Below are positions 29,634 to 39,550 of a stretch of 64,000 nt of DNA, one piece after another; positions within the stretch are counted from its first letter, which is position 1, and each line of letters starts with the position of its first letter. The translations under genes were made by a program, and so were the position numbers. Under the pieces are notes generated by a model. That model was given only the letters and a program-made list of their open reading frames with translations. It searched no databases and was not told where the DNA came from. The DNA is from Cognatundibacterium rugosum (GTDB taxonomy: Bacteria; Pseudomonadota; Gammaproteobacteria; Burkholderiales; Burkholderiaceae_D): the NCBI RefSeq assembly GCF_014284365.1, contig NZ_JACOGG010000003.1:62001-126000 (forward strand), given 5' to 3'.

Positions 29634-30428
29634 TTATTGTGCGACCCAGCCACCATCCATATTCCAGGCTACGCCACGAATCTGTGTCGCTGCATCGCTG
29701 CAAAAGAATACTGCGAGTGCACCCAATTGTTCCGGCGTGACAAATTCGCCAGATGGCTGTTTTTCAGCGAGCAGGGCTTTCTTGGCGTCTTCATTGCTCA
29801 GATTGTCTTTGGCAGCACGTGCATCTACTTGTTTTTGTACCAGTGGTGTTAATACCCAGCCCGGGCAAATTGCATTGCAGGTCACACCGGTCTGCGCTGT
29901 TTCCAATGCCGTTGTTTTAGTCAGTCCTATCAATCCATGCTTGGCAGCGACATAGGCCGATTTTTGTGCGGAGGCGACTAAGCCATGCACAGACGCCAGA
30001 TTAATGATTCGGCCCCAGTTTTTTTGTTTCATATAGGGCAATGCGAGGCGCGTGGTATGGAAGCAGGAGCTCAGATTAATCGCGATAATCGCGTCCCATT
30101 TTTCGACCGGAAAATCCTCAATCGCGGCGACATGCTGTATCCCGGCATTATTGACCAGAATATCGACACCTCCTGCTTGTGCTGCAGCATAAGCCATCAT
30201 CGCTTCAATTTCGCTTGCTTTGCTGATGTCTGCACCGTGATAGCCGACGTCGACACCAAATTCAGTTTGCAGATCAGCCTGTATTTTAGCGATCTCATTT
30301 GCATCGCCAAAACCATTGAGAATGATATGAGCACCTTCTGCAGCCAGCGAGCGGGCTATGCCCAGTCCTATGCCTGAAGTCGAGCCGGTGATCAGCGCAG
30401 TTTTTCCACGTAAAGTTGAGGCAGACAT
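29634..30428 (-). CDS. bdhA: 3-hydroxybutyrate dehydrogenase
   Basis: This SDR enzyme oxidises 3-hydroxybutyrate to acetoacetate with NAD. It has 264 residues, close to the family length. TGSTSGIGLGIARSLA lies about residue 15, NNAGIQHVAAIEDFP about residue 93, and the catalytic YVAAKHGLIGLTK about residue 158. The Q/W-rich end (WNMDGGWVAQ) is typical of bacterial BDH. GGAGAG (minus strand) precedes the ATG. It is convergent with scoAB; together they serve breakdown of polyhydroxybutyrate or ketone bodies. Confidence 0.92.
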   Translation of the reverse strand: MSASTLRGKTALITGSTSGIGLGIARSLAAEGAHIILNGFGDANEIAKIQADLQTEFGVDVGYHGADISKASEIEAMMAYAAAQAGGVDILVNNAGIQHVAAIEDFPVEKWDAIIAINLSSCFHTTRLALPYMKQKNWGRIINLASVHGLVASAQKSAYVAAKHGLIGLTKTTALETAQTGVTCNAICPGWVLTPLVQKQVDARAAKDNLSNEDAKKALLAEKQPSGEFVTPEQLGALAVFFCSDAATQIRGVAWNMDGGWVAQ

Positions 30429-30540
30429 AAGCTCTCCTGAAAATTGTTATTAAAGAAATGAGATTGAATGCGGATTAACAATGATTTTAAGCGCAACGAT
30501 GGGTAAAATGGGAGTTTACTGTAAAGGCTAAAGCACAGTA

Positions 30541-30565
30541 TGACAGCTCTGTGTGACAGCTCTGT
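30541..30565. repeat. tandem direct repeat upstream of bdhA and the alpha/beta hydrolase
   Basis: TGACAGCTCTGT occurs at 30541-30552 and again at 30554-30565, a 13-base period. Each copy contains the small dyad ACAG-CT-CTGT. It lies in the divergent intergenic gap and could be a pair of regulator half-sites. Confidence 0.55.
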
Positions 30566-30628
30566 ATCCATGCAAGGTTTTTTCAATTAAACCAACTCTC
30601 ATTCAGCTTCAATTGATAAGGTCGCCCT

Positions 30629-31501
30629 ATGTCAGCAGATCGTAAATATGTGCAATGCCTGTCTCCTGCCGGACTTCATAAAATGGCATACCGGGAATGG
30701 GGTGCCCCATCGAACCCTAAGGTACTGATCTGTGTGCATGGCGTGACCAGGGTGGGGGATGACTTTGATGAGCTCGCGCGGCATTTCTCAGGTGAATACC
30801 GTGTGATTTGCCCGGATGTGGTGGGGCGTGGCTATTCAGATCGCTTGCGTAATCCGGCTTTTTACGTTTTACCGCAGTATGTGAGCGATATGGTGACGCT
30901 GCTGGCACGTAGCGGTGCGGAATCAGTCGACTGGATAGGGACCTCGATGGGAGGCTTGATCGGCATGGGGCTCGCTGCCTTAGAGGGAAATCCTATTCAT
31001 CAGCTGGTGTTGAACGATGTTGGTCCTACTCTGAATCCGGAGGCCATGGTGCGTATCGGTTCTTACATTGGTCAGGATACCCAGTTTGCTGATTTTGCGG
31101 CTGGGCTGGCGTATATCAAGGCGGTATCTGCTTCATTCGGGCCGCATACGGATGCGCAATGGCGCAAGCTGGCACGGGATGTGCTGCGTGAAAATCCAGA
31201 CGGTAGCTGGCGCAAGCATTATGACATGGGATTGGCTGAGCCATTTAAAGCGACAACACCGGAAATGGCGGCCGCAGGCCAGGCTGCTTTATGGGCTGCT
31301 TACGATGCTATCCGTGCCCGTACCTTGCTGATACGCGGTGAATTGTCTGACTTATTGTCACGGGAAACAGCCCTGGAAATGGGGCGGCGTGGGCCGCAGG
31401 CGCAGTTGACTGAGATTGCCGGTGTCGGGCATGCACCGACGCTGCAGGATGCAGGTCAGATACAGTTAATACAAGATTTTTTATCAGCATATGGAAAGTG
31501 A
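30629..31501 (+). CDS. alpha/beta hydrolase
   Basis: This 290-residue cytosolic hydrolase has an alpha/beta fold. The oxyanion-region HGVTRVGDDF lies at residue 38, the nucleophile elbow GTSMGG places Ser at residue 106, and the last part has GVGHAPTLQD with the likely catalytic His. No signal peptide is seen. Substrate unknown; esterases, lactonases and dienelactone-type enzymes all share these features. RidA follows after 3 bases, suggesting a two-gene unit, perhaps with relA. Confidence 0.8.
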   Translation: MSADRKYVQCLSPAGLHKMAYREWGAPSNPKVLICVHGVTRVGDDFDELARHFSGEYRVICPDVVGRGYSDRLRNPAFYVLPQYVSDMVTLLARSGAESVDWIGTSMGGLIGMGLAALEGNPIHQLVLNDVGPTLNPEAMVRIGSYIGQDTQFADFAAGLAYIKAVSASFGPHTDAQWRKLARDVLRENPDGSWRKHYDMGLAEPFKATTPEMAAAGQAALWAAYDAIRARTLLIRGELSDLLSRETALEMGRRGPQAQLTEIAGVGHAPTLQDAGQIQLIQDFLSAYGK

Positions 31502-31504
31502 AAT

Positions 31505-31855
31505 ATGGAAGTTCAACGATTGCATGTAGGCCCACGCTTGTCAGAAACCGCCATTTATAACGGTGTGGTGTATCTGGCTGGGCAAATTCCTGAAAATACT
31601 CAGCAGGATATTTACGGACAAACTGCTGAAGTGCTCGGGCATGTTGATCGCTTGCTGGAAGAAGCAGGCAGCGATAAATCGCGTATTTTGTCCTGCCAGA
31701 TTTTTTTGCGGGATATCAGCATGATCGGTGCGATGAATGAAGTGTGGGATCAATGGGTGGCACAGGGGAGTTCGCCACCGCGCGCTACCGTTGAGGCGCG
31801 GCTGGCTGATCCGGACTGGTTAATCGAAATCGTTGTTACGGCAGCGCAAAAATAA
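31505..31855 (+). CDS. RidA family protein
   Basis: This is a 116-residue YjgF/YER057c/UK114 protein, of a group that deaminates reactive enamine/imine intermediates. The conserved Arg occurs in PPRATVEARLADP and the late Glu in LIEIVVTA. The VVYLAGQIPENT segment is typical of the family. It is tightly linked to the preceding hydrolase (3-base gap) and ends 17 bases before relA. Confidence 0.85.
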   Translation: MEVQRLHVGPRLSETAIYNGVVYLAGQIPENTQQDIYGQTAEVLGHVDRLLEEAGSDKSRILSCQIFLRDISMIGAMNEVWDQWVAQGSSPPRATVEARLADPDWLIEIVVTAAQK

Positions 31856-31872
31856 AGAAGAGTTTAGAGAAC

Positions 31873-34113
31873 ATGGTTTCCATATCTGTCGCAATGTCCG
31901 AGTCTCAATTGCTGGAGGGGTTGTCTGAAGCTGATAAGGACAGGTTGATTACTGCCCTCGAGTTTGTGACGCCTTTTTATCAGGCACGTACTATCATCAC
32001 TGAGCAAAATGCCTTGCTGTTTGTGCGAGGCGTGGTGTCTACGCTGGCGATGTTGCGCGCTGATGTGGATTCCCGAATCGCTGCGTTGTTGTTTGAATTG
32101 CCGGATCTGCATCCTGAAGCAGCTAAGAAAATTGAAACTCTGTTCGGCAAAGAAGTCGATGAGCTGGTGACGGGTATACGGCGGCTGATGAAGTTGCGTG
32201 AAGCGGCATTGACGCAGCATGAATTTGGTAGTGGTAAAGATGCCGCTGAGAAGACTGCAGCGCAAATGGAGACCTTGCGGAAGATGGTGCTCGCGATGGC
32301 AAACGATATGCGTGTGGTATTGATACGGCTTGCTTCCCGTGTCACCACCCTGCGTTATTTTGCCGAGTGTAAGCGAGAAGATGGCGCGGCTCAGCAATAC
32401 GCAAGTGAAACCATGGATTTATATGCCCCACTGGCCAATCGCCTTGGCGTCTGGCAATTGAAGTGGGAGCTGGAAGATTTATCGTTTCGTTTTCTCGAGC
32501 CGGCACAGTACAAGCGTATCGCTAAAATGTTGGAAGAAAAACGGGTTGAGCGCGAGAGCTTTGTGGTGAATGCGATTGCGCGCCTGAATTCAGAATTGAA
32601 GCTGGCCGGTGTGAGGGCAGAAGTGTCTGGCCGTCCTAAGCATATTTTCAGTATCTGGAAAAAGATGAAGGGCAAGTCGGTTAATTTTGATGAATTGTAT
32701 GATGTGCGCGCTTTCCGCGTTATCGTCGATGATATTAAAGATTGCTATACCGTTTTAGGTATTGTGCACAATGCCTGGGCGCCGATTCCTAAAGAATTTG
32801 ACGACTATATTTCCCGTCCAAAATCTAATGGCTACAAATCTTTGCATACAGTCGTTGTGGTTGAAGACGGGCGCCCGTTGGAGGTGCAGATACGCACCAA
32901 GGAAATGCATCAGTTTGCCGAATATGGCGTGGCAGCCCATTGGCGTTATAAAGAAACCGGCGGTTCTAATTTCACTGCACAGGAATATGACGAAAAGATT
33001 GCCTGGCTCAGGCAATTACTGGCTTGGAAAACCGATGTCACTGATGTCGTGGTGGAGCAGGAGGATGTGCAGCGTGAGTGGGTGGAAAAGCTGAAATCTG
33101 CCACTTTGGATGATCGTATCTATGTGCTGACGCCGCAGGCCAGGGTGATCGAGTTGCCAAATAATGCCACGCCGGTGGATTTTGCTTATCAGTTGCATAC
33201 AGATGTGGGGCATCGTTGCCGTGGTGCGCGCGTTGATAACGTGATGGTGCCCTTGAATACCCGCCTGAAAAATGGACAGACGGTTGAAATTATTACACTG
33301 AAGGTGGGTTCTGCGCAGGCTGGTCCTTCGCGTGACTGGCTGAGTCCGGAATATTCCGCCAGTACCCGTACCCGCACCAAAATTCGCGCCTGGTTTAATG
33401 CGATTGATCAGCAGGAGACCTTGGCGAATGGCCGCGCTTTGATTGAGAAAACCTTGCAGCGCGAAGGTAAAACGGCGGTGAATCTGGAAGAGTTGGCGCG
33501 TAAGCTGGGTTTTGCTGCGGTGGATGAATTTTTCTTATCGGTCGGTAAGGATGAATTCAGTCTGCGTCAGGTGGAGACTGTTTTGCGTGACAATGTGGTG
33601 GTTCCGGAGGAGCTCAGTGAGCAAGCCATCACCAATAAGAGTCGTGCATCCAGCGTGACGCAAGGCGCAAAATCTGGCGTGCTGGTAGTGGGTACGGATG
33701 GCTTGATGACGCAATTGGCGCGTTGCTGTAAGCCGGCTCCGCCAGATGATATCGTTGGCTTTGTCACACGCGGTAAGGGTGTTTCTATCCATCGTCTCAA
33801 TTGCAAAAACTTTGGGGAAATGCGCAACAGGGCGCCTGAGCGCGTGATCCAGACCACCTGGGGTGACGGTGGTAAAGATACGGTTTATCCGGTGGATATC
33901 TATGTGATGGCGCAGGACAGGCAGGGCTTGTTGCGCGATATTTCTGAAATTTTCTCTCGTGAAAAAATCAATGTGATTGGCGTCAATACCCAGAGTGCAA
34001 AATCCCAGGCACGCATGTCGTTCACGGTTGAGATTTCGGGAACAACGCAATTGCAAAAAGCACTGAACGTGATACGTGAGGTGGGGGGCGTTCAGGAAGT
34101 GCGCAGGCAATAG
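31873..34113 (+). CDS. relA: GTP pyrophosphokinase, RelA type
   Basis: RelA synthesises (p)ppGpp on stalled ribosomes. It has 746 residues. The N-terminal hydrolase-like domain lacks the HD pair: the site reads LLFELPDL, so hydrolysis should be absent. The synthetase domain has KEFDDYISRPKSNGYKSLHT, where the acidic EFDD motif marks monofunctional RelA rather than bifunctional SpoT (RFKD). TGS domain (RIYVLTPQARVIELPNNATPVDFAY region), zinc-finger/helical region with RCCKPAPPDDIVG, and a C-terminal ACT domain follow. A SpoT homologue would be needed elsewhere to degrade (p)ppGpp. Confidence 0.93.
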   Translation: MVSISVAMSESQLLEGLSEADKDRLITALEFVTPFYQARTIITEQNALLFVRGVVSTLAMLRADVDSRIAALLFELPDLHPEAAKKIETLFGKEVDELVTGIRRLMKLREAALTQHEFGSGKDAAEKTAAQMETLRKMVLAMANDMRVVLIRLASRVTTLRYFAECKREDGAAQQYASETMDLYAPLANRLGVWQLKWELEDLSFRFLEPAQYKRIAKMLEEKRVERESFVVNAIARLNSELKLAGVRAEVSGRPKHIFSIWKKMKGKSVNFDELYDVRAFRVIVDDIKDCYTVLGIVHNAWAPIPKEFDDYISRPKSNGYKSLHTVVVVEDGRPLEVQIRTKEMHQFAEYGVAAHWRYKETGGSNFTAQEYDEKIAWLRQLLAWKTDVTDVVVEQEDVQREWVEKLKSATLDDRIYVLTPQARVIELPNNATPVDFAYQLHTDVGHRCRGARVDNVMVPLNTRLKNGQTVEIITLKVGSAQAGPSRDWLSPEYSASTRTRTKIRAWFNAIDQQETLANGRALIEKTLQREGKTAVNLEELARKLGFAAVDEFFLSVGKDEFSLRQVETVLRDNVVVPEELSEQAITNKSRASSVTQGAKSGVLVVGTDGLMTQLARCCKPAPPDDIVGFVTRGKGVSIHRLNCKNFGEMRNRAPERVIQTTWGDGGKDTVYPVDIYVMAQDRQGLLRDISEIFSREKINVIGVNTQSAKSQARMSFTVEISGTTQLQKALNVIREVGGVQEVRRQ

Positions 34114-34329
34114 TTTGGTGAATGCCTTGGCAGATTGTTCGTGCATCCAAAGGAAAGGCCTACGCTCTGAACATATATCCCCAGCTGTATAGATTGATGG
34201 AGATTCATCCCCAGGTCACATTTTCTTTTTACCTATAAGTTTTTGCATAAATTTTATTGTGACCTAAACTTATGGCCGTACCTGCGGCAAAGGTGATGTT
34301 CTTGAACTGACTTTTGAGGGGAAAACCTG

Positions 34330-35775
34330 ATGAACGATATTCAAACAATTTTAATGGTGAATTATCAAAGGGCGGACCGTCTTATGATGGGCGTCCTGTG
34401 GGCTTTGCTTCTGCTCGCATTTGCGCTGAGTGGTTTGCACAATACTTTATTCCTGGTGCTGGTGGTTGGGTTGCCGTCCGCCTTGATTCCTTCGGTGCTG
34501 ATCTTCAGGATGCCGGGTGCCTTGCTAACGCGCTGTGTGGTCGCCACAGCGTTGATTGTTTTCTGCGCTCTTCATATACATCAGGCCAACGGCCAGACGG
34601 AGTTGCATTTCGGTATATTTGTGATGCTCGCTTTCCTGCTATGTTATCAGGACTGGAAAGTCATTATCGTTGCCTCGGCAGTTGCTGCTGTGCACCATCT
34701 GAGTTTCAATTACCTTCAAGAGTGGGGTTATGGCCCTATTTGTTTTACCAAGCCGGGCCTTGGTATTGTGATTTTGCATGCGGTTTACGTGGTTGTCGAA
34801 GCCTTAGTATTATCCTATCTGGCGGTCGTGCTGAGTCGTGAAGCCTTGCAGGCGGCTGAGCTGGAGGCGCGAGTGCGACAGATGTCCTGCAATGGGAATG
34901 GCATCATCAATTTAGTGACATCGCAGTACGAACCCAAAAGTGCGGTTTGCATGGAGTTGAACGAGGCCATGAGTAAGCTGCAAAATGCGATTCAAAGTGT
35001 ACGCAGCGGAGCTGATGTTATCGCGACTGCATCCGAAACCATTGCCAGTAGTAACCAGGATATTTCAGCTCGTACCGCAGCACAGGCGGGCTCGTTGGTA
35101 GAGACAGCGGCCTCAATGGAGGAGTTCACCAATACTGTGAAGCAAAATGCAGCAAATGCAGGTGAAGCGAATCAATTGGCTGCTCTGGCTTCGGGTGTTG
35201 CGTCAAAGGGCGGTGGTGTCGTGTCAGAGGTGGTTGTGACTATGGGTTCGATCAATGAATCGGCTAAGAAAATCGTAGAAATTATCGGTGTGATTGATAG
35301 CATCGCATTTCAAACCAATATTCTCGCATTGAATGCAGCGGTAGAGGCTGCCAGAGCTGGCGAGCAGGGGCGCGGATTTGCTGTAGTTGCGTCAGAGGTC
35401 AGAAATTTGGCGCATCGTAGTGCTGCAGCGGCAAAAGAAATCAAGGTGCTGATTACCGATTCTGTCAGTAAAGTTGATCTTGGTTCTCAACTGGCCGACC
35501 AGGCGGGGGTGACGATGAGTGAGGTCGTGGGAAGTGTGAAGCGAGTTTCCGAAATTATCGCAGAAATCACCGTTGCCAGCCATGAGCAAGCCGCACGCAT
35601 AGAGCAAATTAATCAGGCGATTGCTGATATGGATAGTGTGACTCAACAGAATGCAGGCTTGTTAGGCGATGCAACCGACGCGGCTCAATCCTTGCGTGAG
35701 CAGGTTGGCGGACTCACTAACATGTTAGGCATTTTCCGTTTGGATTCAATACACCCGGTGCGTTCGTTGAGATGA
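34330..35775 (+). CDS. methyl-accepting chemotaxis protein with polytopic membrane sensor
   Basis: This is a 481-residue chemoreceptor without a periplasmic ligand domain. The first 175 residues form about six membrane helices with several histidines ([41 protein letters not shown]). The signalling domain (about 215-470) has the hairpin tip [22 protein letters not shown] and [18 protein letters not shown] domain is not evident; a short link follows the last membrane helix. GAGGGG lies upstream of the ATG. A redox- or metal-linked sensing mode is conceivable but not shown. Confidence 0.87.
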   Translation: MNDIQTILMVNYQRADRLMMGVLWALLLLAFALSGLHNTLFLVLVVGLPSALIPSVLIFRMPGALLTRCVVATALIVFCALHIHQANGQTELHFGIFVMLAFLLCYQDWKVIIVASAVAAVHHLSFNYLQEWGYGPICFTKPGLGIVILHAVYVVVEALVLSYLAVVLSREALQAAELEARVRQMSCNGNGIINLVTSQYEPKSAVCMELNEAMSKLQNAIQSVRSGADVIATASETIASSNQDISARTAAQAGSLVETAASMEEFTNTVKQNAANAGEANQLAALASGVASKGGGVVSEVVVTMGSINESAKKIVEIIGVIDSIAFQTNILALNAAVEAARAGEQGRGFAVVASEVRNLAHRSAAAAKEIKVLITDSVSKVDLGSQLADQAGVTMSEVVGSVKRVSEIIAEITVASHEQAARIEQINQAIADMDSVTQQNAGLLGDATDAAQSLREQVGGLTNMLGIFRLDSIHPVRSLR

Positions 35776-35889
35776 AGTGAGTCCCTGTGGTATTTAGGTT
35801 TGCCTTGCTTTCATCCATTTTTGGGTGGCGCGTACAACGGATATTTTGCTAAATTTTTTTGGTTGGGTAAAAAAATGCCTTGGGGGGAC

Positions 35890-35919
35890 TAGCAATATTC
35901 ATTCATGCTCTGCTATACT
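35890..35919 (+). promoter_or_regulatory. promoter of tRNA-Val
   Basis: The -10 box TATACT (35914-35919) is preceded by TGC, an extended -10. The -35 region (TAGCAA, 35890-35895, 18-base spacer) is weak. The tRNA starts 12 bases downstream. Confidence 0.45.
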
Positions 35920-35930
35920 TCGGTTTCTTT

Positions 35931-36007
35931 AGACGCGTAGCTCAGCTGGTTAGAGCACTACCTTGACATGGTAGGGGTCGTTGGTTCGAGTCCAATCGTG
36001 TCTACCA
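35931..36007 (+). tRNA. tRNA-Val(GAC)
   Basis: This 77-base tRNA has acceptor AGACGCG/CGTGTCT, anticodon arm CTACC-TTGACAT-GGTAG with anticodon GAC, T-loop TTCGAGT, and encoded CCA (36005-36007). Confidence 0.97.
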
Positions 36008-36134
36008 CAGATTTAGAAGTTTAACTTCTTAGATAAGAGCGAGAAAGGCATCCTGGTTATGACACCGCGAACTACCACTAGAATGGTTTGGGAGCGACTC
36101 TAGTCGGGGATCTTTTTCGTCTGAATCAAATTGG
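36008..36134 (+). other. tRNA-Val trailer / thrS upstream region
   Basis: This is the non-coding stretch between the tRNA-Val 3' end and the terminator. It contains the hairpin AGAAGT-TTA-ACTTCT (36015-36029) and the pair ACTAGA / TCTAGT around 36078-36104. The transcript from the tRNA promoter would carry this trailer of about 130 bases. No ORF is supported. It might be processed into a small RNA or simply degraded. Confidence 0.35.
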
Positions 36135-36163
36135 AAAAAGCACGGCTAGCCGTGCTTTTTTTT
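36135..36163 (+). terminator. rho-independent terminator between tRNA-Val and thrS
   Basis: AGCACGGCTAGCCGTGCT is a near-perfect self-complementary stem, preceded by an A-run and followed by eight T residues (ending at 36163). Confidence 0.8.
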
Positions 36164-36229
36164 CGTCCAGATTTTTTCAAGTTTTCAATTACACATTTTC
36201 GGCAAACTTCTGCCACTTTGGAGAGTGAC

Positions 36230-38140
36230 ATGGTCTCAGTAAAACTTCCTGATGGTTCGCAACGTCAATTCGATGCGCCAGTGACGGTTGCGCAAGTGGC
36301 TGCCAGCATTGGTGCTGGTCTGGCTAAGGCAGCGCTGGCCGGGCGTGTGGATGGTCAATTGGTAGATACTTCTTTTCTGATTGAAAAAGATGTGGAACTG
36401 GCGATTGTGACTGATAAGGATGCAGATGGCCTGGATGTGATTCGTCATTCGACAGCGCATTTGCTGGCTTATGCGGTAAAGGAGCTGTTTCCTGATGCGC
36501 AGGTAACGATAGGCCCTGTCATTGAAAACGGCTTCTATTACGACTTTTCTTATAAGCGCCCATTTACACCGGATGATCTGGTGTTGATTGAAAAGAAAAT
36601 GCAGGAGTTGGCTAAAAAGGATGAGCAAGTCGTGCGTAAAGTGGTGCCACGCGACGAGGCTGTAGCTTATTTTAAGTCTATCGGTGAGTCCTATAAGGCG
36701 GAAATTATTGCCTCCATCCCGGCCGACCAGGATGTGTCACTCTACACGGAAGGTAATTTTACCGATCTGTGCCGCGGCCCTCACGTGCCATCAACTGGTA
36801 AGTTAAAAGTGTTCAAGCTGATGAAGCTGGCGGGCGCTTACTGGCGTGGCGATTCAAAAAACGAAATGCTGCAACGTGTTTATGGTACTGCTTTCGCTAA
36901 AAAAGAAGATCAGGAAGCCTATCTGCATATGCTGGAAGAGGCGGAAAAACGCGATCATCGTAAATTGGCAAAAGCACTGGACTTATTCCATTTTCAGGAT
37001 GAGGCGCCTGGCCTGGTGTTCTGGCATGCGAAGGGCTGGACGATCTGGCAGCAGGTTGAGCAATACATGCGCAAAGTCTATCAGGAGTGTGGCTATCAGG
37101 AGGTGAAGGGGCCACAAATTCTGGACAGTAGTTTGTGGGGTAAAACCGGTCACTGGGATAACTACAAAGACAATATGTTTGTCACTGAGTCGGAAAACCG
37201 CACCTATGCGTTGAAACCGATGAATTGCCCGGGACATGTGCAGATTTTTAATTCTGGTATGAAGAGCTACCGCGATCTGCCGCTGCGTTTTGGCGAGTTT
37301 GGTCAGTGTCACCGCAATGAACCGTCTGGTGCCTTGCATGGCATTATGCGCGTACGTGGCTTTACTCAGGATGATGGTCATATTTTCTGTACTGAAGAGC
37401 AGATTCAGTCTGAGGTGATGGCCTTCCACCCGCAGGCAATGAAAGTGTATGCAGATTTTGGCTTTGAGCAGATTTCTATCAAACTGGCATTGCGTCCGGA
37501 TAACCGTATCGGTAGCGATGAGGTCTGGGATCGCGCTGAAGAAACCTTGCGTGCCGGCTTGCGGGCTTGTGGTGTGGAATCATGGGAGGAGTTGCCAGGC
37601 GAAGGCGCTTTCTATGGCCCTAAGATTGAATATCACCTGAAAGATAGTTTGGGCCGTCCGTGGCAAGTTGGTACGATGCAAGTTGACTTCTTCATGCCGG
37701 GTCGTCTCGGGGCAGAATATGTGGCGGATGACAATAGCCGCAAAGTGCCGGTGATGTTGCATCGTGCCATTGTCGGCTCGCTGGAGCGCTTCATTGGCAT
37801 GTTGATTGAAAATCATGCTGGTGCGATGCCATTGTGGTTGTCTCCATTGCAAGTTTCTGTGTTGAATATTTCTGAATCGCAAGCTGAGTACGCACAGCAT
37901 GTTGCAGAAATCCTGAAGAAACAAGGATTTAGGGTAAATACTGATTTGCGCAATGAGAAAATAACCTATAAAATACGCGAGCATTCTATTCAAAAAATGC
38001 CTTATATCATTGTTGTAGGTGATAAAGAGCGGGATGCAAACACCGTAGCTGTGCGTACGCGTGGCAATCTGGATCTGGGTGTAATGCCTATTGATGCCTT
38101 CATTTCTCGTCTGCATGACGAGATAGCAACTAAGGTTTAA
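36230..38140 (+). CDS. thrS: threonine--tRNA ligase
   Basis: ThrRS charges tRNA-Thr. The ATG at 36230 follows GGAGAG (36220-36225), giving 636 residues. TGS domain (1-62), second editing domain with [11 protein letters not shown], catalytic core with [10 protein letters not shown] (zinc Cys) and class II motif 2 ([15 protein letters not shown]), motif 3 ([16 protein letters not shown]), and an anticodon-binding C-terminal domain. First gene of the translation cluster thrS-infC-rpmI-rplT-pheST. The spacer to the infC start is 71 bases. Confidence 0.97.
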   Translation: MVSVKLPDGSQRQFDAPVTVAQVAASIGAGLAKAALAGRVDGQLVDTSFLIEKDVELAIVTDKDADGLDVIRHSTAHLLAYAVKELFPDAQVTIGPVIENGFYYDFSYKRPFTPDDLVLIEKKMQELAKKDEQVVRKVVPRDEAVAYFKSIGESYKAEIIASIPADQDVSLYTEGNFTDLCRGPHVPSTGKLKVFKLMKLAGAYWRGDSKNEMLQRVYGTAFAKKEDQEAYLHMLEEAEKRDHRKLAKALDLFHFQDEAPGLVFWHAKGWTIWQQVEQYMRKVYQECGYQEVKGPQILDSSLWGKTGHWDNYKDNMFVTESENRTYALKPMNCPGHVQIFNSGMKSYRDLPLRFGEFGQCHRNEPSGALHGIMRVRGFTQDDGHIFCTEEQIQSEVMAFHPQAMKVYADFGFEQISIKLALRPDNRIGSDEVWDRAEETLRAGLRACGVESWEELPGEGAFYGPKIEYHLKDSLGRPWQVGTMQVDFFMPGRLGAEYVADDNSRKVPVMLHRAIVGSLERFIGMLIENHAGAMPLWLSPLQVSVLNISESQAEYAQHVAEILKKQGFRVNTDLRNEKITYKIREHSIQKMPYIIVVGDKERDANTVAVRTRGNLDLGVMPIDAFISRLHDEIATKV

Positions 38141-38211
38141 CAGATGCTCGGCAATCTTCCCTTTTGGCAAGATCGCACGGTAAAGATTTTATTTTTTTAA
38201 AGGAAACTGCA

Positions 38212-38733
38212 ATAGCTACCGAAAGAACACATCGTATCAACGGTGAAGTTACCGCGCCTGAAGTGCGCTTGTCTGGCGTTGATAATGAACCTCTGGGGAT
38301 CGTCAAACTGAGTGAGGCTTTTCGCTTAGCCGAAGAGGCCAATGTGGATTTGGTGGAAATTGCGCCAAACGCGCAGCCACCAGTTTGCCGCTTGATGGAT
38401 TACGGCAAGTTTAAGTACCAGGAGCAGAAAAAAGCTCATGAAGCCAAACTGAAACAAAAAGTCATTTTGGTGAAAGAAGTGAAATTCCGTCCAGGTACTG
38501 ATGATGGTGATTACAACATCAAACTGCGTAATCTGGTGAAGTTCCTTGATGATGGCGATAAAACCAAGATCACATTGCGCTTCCGTGGTCGTGAAATGGC
38601 GCATCAGGAAATTGGTATGCGTATGCTGGAGCGTCTGAAAGCAGATCTCGAGCCTTACGGTCAGGTAGAGCAGTTTCCAAAGATGGAAGGTCGCCAGATG
38701 GTCATGATACTGGCGCCGAAAAAGAAAAAATAA
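38212..38733 (+). CDS. infC: translation initiation factor IF-3
   Basis: IF-3 checks start-codon pairing on the 30S subunit. The most probable start is ATA at 38212: AAAGGA (38199-38204) lies 7 bases upstream, and the sequence then reads [19 protein letters not shown], matching the N-terminus of relatives. An in-frame ATG at 38164 would add 16 residues not usual for the family and lacks a good ribosome site. Non-AUG starts at infC are known to allow autorepression by IF-3 (AUU in E. coli). The product has 173 residues with both IF3 domains. Its stop codon is part of a hairpin. Confidence 0.93.
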   Translation: MATERTHRINGEVTAPEVRLSGVDNEPLGIVKLSEAFRLAEEANVDLVEIAPNAQPPVCRLMDYGKFKYQEQKKAHEAKLKQKVILVKEVKFRPGTDDGDYNIKLRNLVKFLDDGDKTKITLRFRGREMAHQEIGMRMLERLKADLEPYGQVEQFPKMEGRQMVMILAPKKKK

Positions 38734-38907
38734 GCTTTAATGCTTAATGCTTAAAGCTTAATTCAGGTTTTGTGGGGCTCGCTTTGGCGGGCACTACAAG
38801 ATCCGGTCTACAGGCCGGGTCACAATAAGTGAGAAGTAGGCATCCAAGAGTAGCGATCGTTGCTGCCACCTACCATCATATAAAATTGGAGCTGTCGTAA
38901 AAGACAG
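38731..38907 (+). promoter_or_regulatory. structured leader between infC and rpmI
   Basis: Four consecutive hairpins occupy this 182-base spacer: TAAGCTTTAA (38731-38740, including the infC stop) with TTAAAGCTTA (38751-38760); GCTCGC (38777-38782) with GCGGGC (38787-38792); GATCCGG (38800-38806) with CCGGGTC (38815-38821); CTGTC (38892-38896) with GACAG (38903-38907). In other bacteria L20 represses rpmI-rplT by binding such a leader. That this one does so is inferred. Confidence 0.5.
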
Positions 38908-38915
38908 ATAGTGCT

Positions 38916-39113
38916 ATGCCAAAAATGAAGACGAAAAGCAGCGCGAAAAAGCGCTTCCGCGTCCGTCCAGGTGGTACCGTTAAACGCGGTCAGGCTTTCA
39001 AACGTCACATTCTGACTAAGAAAACCACCAAAAACAAACGTCAATTGCGCGGTGCTGTAGGTGTTCATGACACCAACATGGTTTCCGTAATGCGCATGAT
39101 GCCAACTGCTTAA
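38916..39113 (+). CDS. rpmI: 50S ribosomal protein L35
   Basis: This 65-residue basic protein of the large subunit has the typical [15 protein letters not shown] start and a [11 protein letters not shown] segment. It is preceded by a long structured leader and has no strong Shine-Dalgarno, in line with translational control. rplT follows after 28 bases. Confidence 0.96.
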   Translation: MPKMKTKSSAKKRFRVRPGGTVKRGQAFKRHILTKKTTKNKRQLRGAVGVHDTNMVSVMRMMPTA

Positions 39114-39141
39114 CCTCATACTCATTATTTAAGGAGTTATT

Positions 39142-39501
39142 ATGCCTAGAGTAAAACGTGGGGTTACAGCTCGTGCCCGTCATAAAAAAGTACTGAACCT
39201 TGCAAAAGGTTACCGTGGTCGTCGTAGTAAAGTATTCCGTATTGCTAAGCAAGCAGTTATGCGCGCTGGTCAATACGCATACCGCGATCGCCGCAACAAA
39301 AAACGTGTATTCCGCGCTCTGTGGATCACACGTATCAATGCAGCGACACGTCAACACGGTATGACTTACAGCGTATTCATGAACGGCCTGAAAAAAGCCG
39401 CGATTGAACTCGACCGTAAGGTATTGGCTGACATGGCAGTGACTGACAAACCAGCATTTGCTGCGATTGTTAACCAAGTCAAAGCCAACCTGGCAGCGTA
39501 A
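39142..39501 (+). CDS. rplT: 50S ribosomal protein L20
   Basis: L20 binds 23S rRNA early in 50S assembly and is known in several bacteria to repress its own operon. It has 119 residues; [15 protein letters not shown] starts the long basic N-terminal helix, and [14 protein letters not shown] is the conserved core. AAGGAG precedes the ATG. Confidence 0.97.
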   Translation: MPRVKRGVTARARHKKVLNLAKGYRGRRSKVFRIAKQAVMRAGQYAYRDRRNKKRVFRALWITRINAATRQHGMTYSVFMNGLKKAAIELDRKVLADMAVTDKPAFAAIVNQVKANLAA

Positions 39502-39550
39502 TACAGTATCAGTAGTTGATGCGGTCTGTACGCGGACTGCATCTATCAAG

